From assembly GCF_032056465.1 (NCBI RefSeq), contig NZ_DAMBCL010000004.1: a stretch of DNA of 64,000 nt. One strand, given 5' to 3'. The position numbers and the translations under genes were made by a program. The DNA comes from Mobilicoccus sp032056465. Its GTDB lineage: Bacteria > Actinomycetota > Actinomycetes > Actinomycetales > Dermatophilaceae. Of the stretch, positions 62,029 through 64,000 are shown in pieces. Each line of letters begins with the position of its first letter. Position 1 is the stretch's first letter. A model generated the notes under the pieces. That model was not told where the DNA came from. It saw nothing but the letters and a program-made list of their open reading frames with translations, and ran no database searches.

Positions 62029-62748
62029 TCAGGGCACGGGCAGCCGGCGCATCATCATGACGTAGGCGACCGCCATGGCGCCGAGCAGCACCGCGACGGA
62101 GACCGGAGCCATCTGGACCGTCAGCTCCAGGACGCCGAACACGAGCACGAGTACCACGACGATCGACCCGAGGACCACCCACCCCACCCACGGGCGCCAG
62201 CGGAGGAAGAGGGCTGTCACGGCGAACGCGATCGCCGTCGTTGTCGCCATGCCGACCACGAGGACGGCGAGTTGGGACGGCAGCGCCCCCAGGTTCGGGT
62301 CGCCCGGGGTGAGCAGCGCGACGACCAGGGAGGTCAGGACCCCGACGACGACCGTGTACGCGATCGCCATGAGGGTGAGAGCGAGCATCACGATCATGAC
62401 GTCACGACGGGTCACACCGAGGGACACCAGCAGCCGCGGCATCGTCGCCTGCACGATGACGAGCATGACCACCGCCGTTCCGGCGACCGCGCTGACGATG
62501 GACCACGAGCCGCCGGCGCTCACCCGCACGCCGTCGCGGGACGCTTCGATTCCGAGGAGCATCTCCGGGCTCGAGGCGACGATCTCCCATCCCCGCGCGA
62601 GGGCGAGGCCGTACAGCCCGGCGAGGAGGAGGGCGGTGCCGCCCGTCACGGCGAGGACGACACCGAAGACCCGGCCCATCAGAAGGGTCAGGAGAAGCAC
62701 GGAGCGTCGATGGCGCCCGGATGTGCCGGTGCCGGACTGGTCGATCAT
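62029..62748 (-). CDS. membrane protein, likely permease of the YtrA-regulated ABC transporter
   Basis: 239 residues with six helices (VVLAVTGGTALLLAGLYGLAL, IVSAVAGTAVVMLVIVQATM, VMLALTLMAIAYTVVVGVLTSLVVALL, AVLVVGMATTTAIAFAVTALFL, WVVLGSIVVVLVLVFGVLELTV, VSVAVLLGAMAVAYVMM; parts shown). MPRLLVSLGVTRRDV between helices 2 and 3 is typical of ABC-2-like permeases. Its ATG overlaps the ATPase stop. No specific family recognised; the role rests on position in the gntR-ATPase-permease unit. Confidence 0.75.
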   Translation of the reverse strand: MIDQSGTGTSGRHRRSVLLLTLLMGRVFGVVLAVTGGTALLLAGLYGLALARGWEIVASSPEMLLGIEASRDGVRVSAGGSWSIVSAVAGTAVVMLVIVQATMPRLLVSLGVTRRDVMIVMLALTLMAIAYTVVVGVLTSLVVALLTPGDPNLGALPSQLAVLVVGMATTTAIAFAVTALFLRWRPWVGWVVLGSIVVVLVLVFGVLELTVQMAPVSVAVLLGAMAVAYVMMMRRLPVP

Positions 62749-63482
62749 GATGAACCTCCCCTGCTCACGGTGACGAGCACGTCGGTCAGCGAGGCCAGTT
62801 CACCCTCACCGGAATAGGTACGCCGCACCTCGTCGGCGTCGCCGACGGCGACGAGCCGACCTTCGTGAAGGATGACGACGTCCTCCATGAGCGGCTCCAC
62901 CTCGTCGAGGAGGTGGGACGACAGGACGATGGTGCGGGGGTGAGCGACGTAATCGGCCATGAGCTCGTCGGAGAACCGGCGCCTCGCGACAGCATCCATC
63001 CCGAGGTACACCTCGTCGAGGATCGTGACCTCCGCCCGCGAGGCGAGCGCCAGCGCCACGAGGAACGCCGATCGTTGACCGGTCGACATCTTCTGCGGGG
63101 TCCGCTTCGTCGGAACCGCGAACCCGTCGATGAGGCGCCGGTAGAGCTCCTCGTCCCACTGTGGACGCAGGGCGCGGTACAGCCGCTCGGTGTGTCGCGG
63201 GCGCTCATCCTCGATGACGCCCCCGCGATCGCGCATGAGACACACCCTCGACAGGGCGTCGGCGTTCTCCCAGACGGGCTCTCCTCCGATCCGCACCGTG
63301 CCGTGGCCTGCCGGGATGAGGGCGGCGACGAGTCGACACAGCGTCGACTTGCCGGCCCCGTTGCGCCCGACGAGCCCGGTGATGACCCCGGCACGGAGGG
63401 TGAGACTCACGTTCTCCAGGGCCGTCCTGGAACCGAAACGGTGCGTGACGTCGTCGATCTCGATGGTCGGTGGGCGGGTCAT
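62745..63482 (-). CDS. ABC transporter ATP-binding protein (YtrB-like)
   Basis: 245 residues. Walker A GRNGAGKSTLCRLVAAL, a weak signature (KMSTGQRSAFLVALAL instead of LSGGQ), Walker B VTILDEVYLGMD and LSSHLLDEVEPLMEDVV. The altered signature is common in ATPases paired with YtrA regulators, which tend to respond to cell-wall-active compounds. ATGA overlaps both neighbours. Confidence 0.88.
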   Translation of the reverse strand: MTRPPTIEIDDVTHRFGSRTALENVSLTLRAGVITGLVGRNGAGKSTLCRLVAALIPAGHGTVRIGGEPVWENADALSRVCLMRDRGGVIEDERPRHTERLYRALRPQWDEELYRRLIDGFAVPTKRTPQKMSTGQRSAFLVALALASRAEVTILDEVYLGMDAVARRRFSDELMADYVAHPRTIVLSSHLLDEVEPLMEDVVILHEGRLVAVGDADEVRRTYSGEGELASLTDVLVTVSRGGSS

Positions 63483-63832
63483 CGGTCCTCCTCGATGTGC
63501 CGGATGATGTCGACGAGTGGGATGCCGAGGCTGCGAGCCTCGGCGAGCGCAGGGTCGAGCACGTCGTCGTAGAACGCCGCTCGTCGGCGGGTGGCCAGGC
63601 GGTCGCGCGCCCCTGCGGAGACGAACATCCCGAGCCCGCGTCGTTTGTGGATCAGCTGCTCCTCGACGAGCAGGCTCATCGCCTTGGCTGCCGTCGCGGG
63701 GTTGATGCGGTAGGTCGTCGCGTACTGCGTGGTGGACATGACCTGGTCCCCCTCGGAGAGGTCACCGGCCAGGATCGCGTCGCGGATCTGCGCCGCGATC
63801 TGCTGGAAGATCGGTGATCGGTCGTCGAACAC
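63479..63832 (-). CDS. GntR-family regulator, YtrA subfamily
   Basis: 117 residues: a GntR winged helix (SPIFQQIAAQIRDAILAGDL, YRINPATAAKAMSLLVEEQL, GLGMFVSAGARDRL) with only about 45 residues after it, which is the short YtrA type lacking a large ligand domain. GTG start at 63830-63832. It heads a three-gene unit with its ABC pair and very likely represses its own promoter through the palindrome 25 bp upstream. Confidence 0.92.
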   Translation of the reverse strand: MFDDRSPIFQQIAAQIRDAILAGDLSEGDQVMSTTQYATTYRINPATAAKAMSLLVEEQLIHKRRGLGMFVSAGARDRLATRRRAAFYDDVLDPALAEARSLGIPLVDIIRHIEEDR

Positions 63833-63856
63833 GCCGCACCGCCCCTCTGGTCCTAT

Positions 63857-63880
63857 GGTTCATTACTTCACTAATGAACC
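63857..63880 (-). promoter_or_regulatory. palindromic operator of the YtrA-type regulator
   Basis: GGTTCATTA-CTTCAC-TAATGAACC, two perfect 9 bp arms with a 6 bp spacer, strikingly AT-rich here. A perfect TTGACA -35 on the minus strand lies at 63896-63901, so the palindrome covers the -10 region (for example TTCATT at 63873-63878 after 17 bp). Binding would block transcription of the gntR-ABC unit. From 63881 to 64000 I see no supported gene. Confidence 0.78.
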
Positions 63881-64000
63881 CTTGAACATCGGATCTGTCA
63901 ACCCTGGGGTGTGACGATGAGTCCGCTCCGGCCGCACGCCCGCGGGCGTCGTGTCGCATTCCTGCCAGACAGGCTCGACGACAGGGGGGATGCTGGGGGC

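Noticed and set aside
63917..64000. An ATG followed by an open frame to the window edge, divergent from the GntR gene
   Set aside because: Only 28 codons are visible, composition is Arg/Asp/Gly-rich, and no clear ribosome-binding site or promoter supports it. It could be real but cannot be judged.

Overview
The window is high-GC DNA, densely packed with genes that often overlap by 1-4 bases (ATGA, GTGA or TGATG junctions) and often start with GTG. Gene content and order point to an actinobacterium, probably of the order Micrococcales; I would not name a genus. The central 30 kb follows the conserved actinobacterial order known from Mycobacterium tuberculosis: sufR-sufBDCSUT / ABC exporter / ctaA / ctaB / tkt-tal-zwf-opcA / secG-tpiA-pgk-gap / whiA-yvcK-rapZ-uvrC. 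I saw no tRNA, rRNA, insertion sequence, prophage or CRISPR array.

Layout. 1-3130: oxidative ornithine catabolism genes ord-ortA-ortB (ortB cut by the window edge), preceded by panD. 3332-6139: dihydroxyacetone phosphorylation by a fused DhaK-DhaL protein plus DhaM, then a DUF421 membrane protein. 6227-13674: the Fe-S assembly operon sufR-B-D-Rieske-C-S-U-T plus a DUF3817 gene, all on the minus strand and driven by one promoter in front of sufR. 13774-16468: an ABC-2 exporter and heme A synthase. 16500-19627: a tripartite tricarboxylate transporter, tctCBA. 19968-31397: a small universal stress protein, heme O synthase, the pentose phosphate operon, SecG and lower glycolysis. 31755-36977: whiA, yvcK, rapZ, uvrC. 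37288-42931: a branched-chain amino acid ABC transporter, livKHMGF. 43071-45806: a luciferase-fold oxidoreductase and a GH13 trehalose-synthase-like enzyme. 45876-49761: an ABC-2 transporter divergent from a NarL-type two-component system. 49832-62017: a Tat-exported Rieske lipoprotein, uvrA, rtcB, an MBL hydrolase, an EamA exporter, a succinyl-CoA:acetate CoA-transferase, terC behind a probable Mn-sensing yybP-ykoY riboswitch, and uvrB. 62029-63832: a YtrA-type GntR regulator with its ABC pair and a perfect palindromic operator.

The clearest thread that gene calling alone would miss is regulatory. uvrA, uvrB and uvrC all carry the same promoter architecture, TTGTCGGwG-like / 8 bp / TAnnnT, with the start codon exactly 7 bases after the -10 hexamer. 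This matches the LexA-independent DNA-damage promoter (RecA-NDp, recognised with PafBC in mycobacteria) feeding leaderless mRNAs. A fourth, exact copy of the motif lies upstream of tkt-tal-zwf-opcA, which would link excision repair to NADPH and pentose supply. Other points of interest are the DhaK-DhaL fusion next to a PTS-type DhaM, a histone-like Lys/Ala/Thr tail on UvrA, an rtcB gene with no ordinary start codon, and several strong hairpins that separate operons. I did not find a wholly unprecedented multi-gene system.
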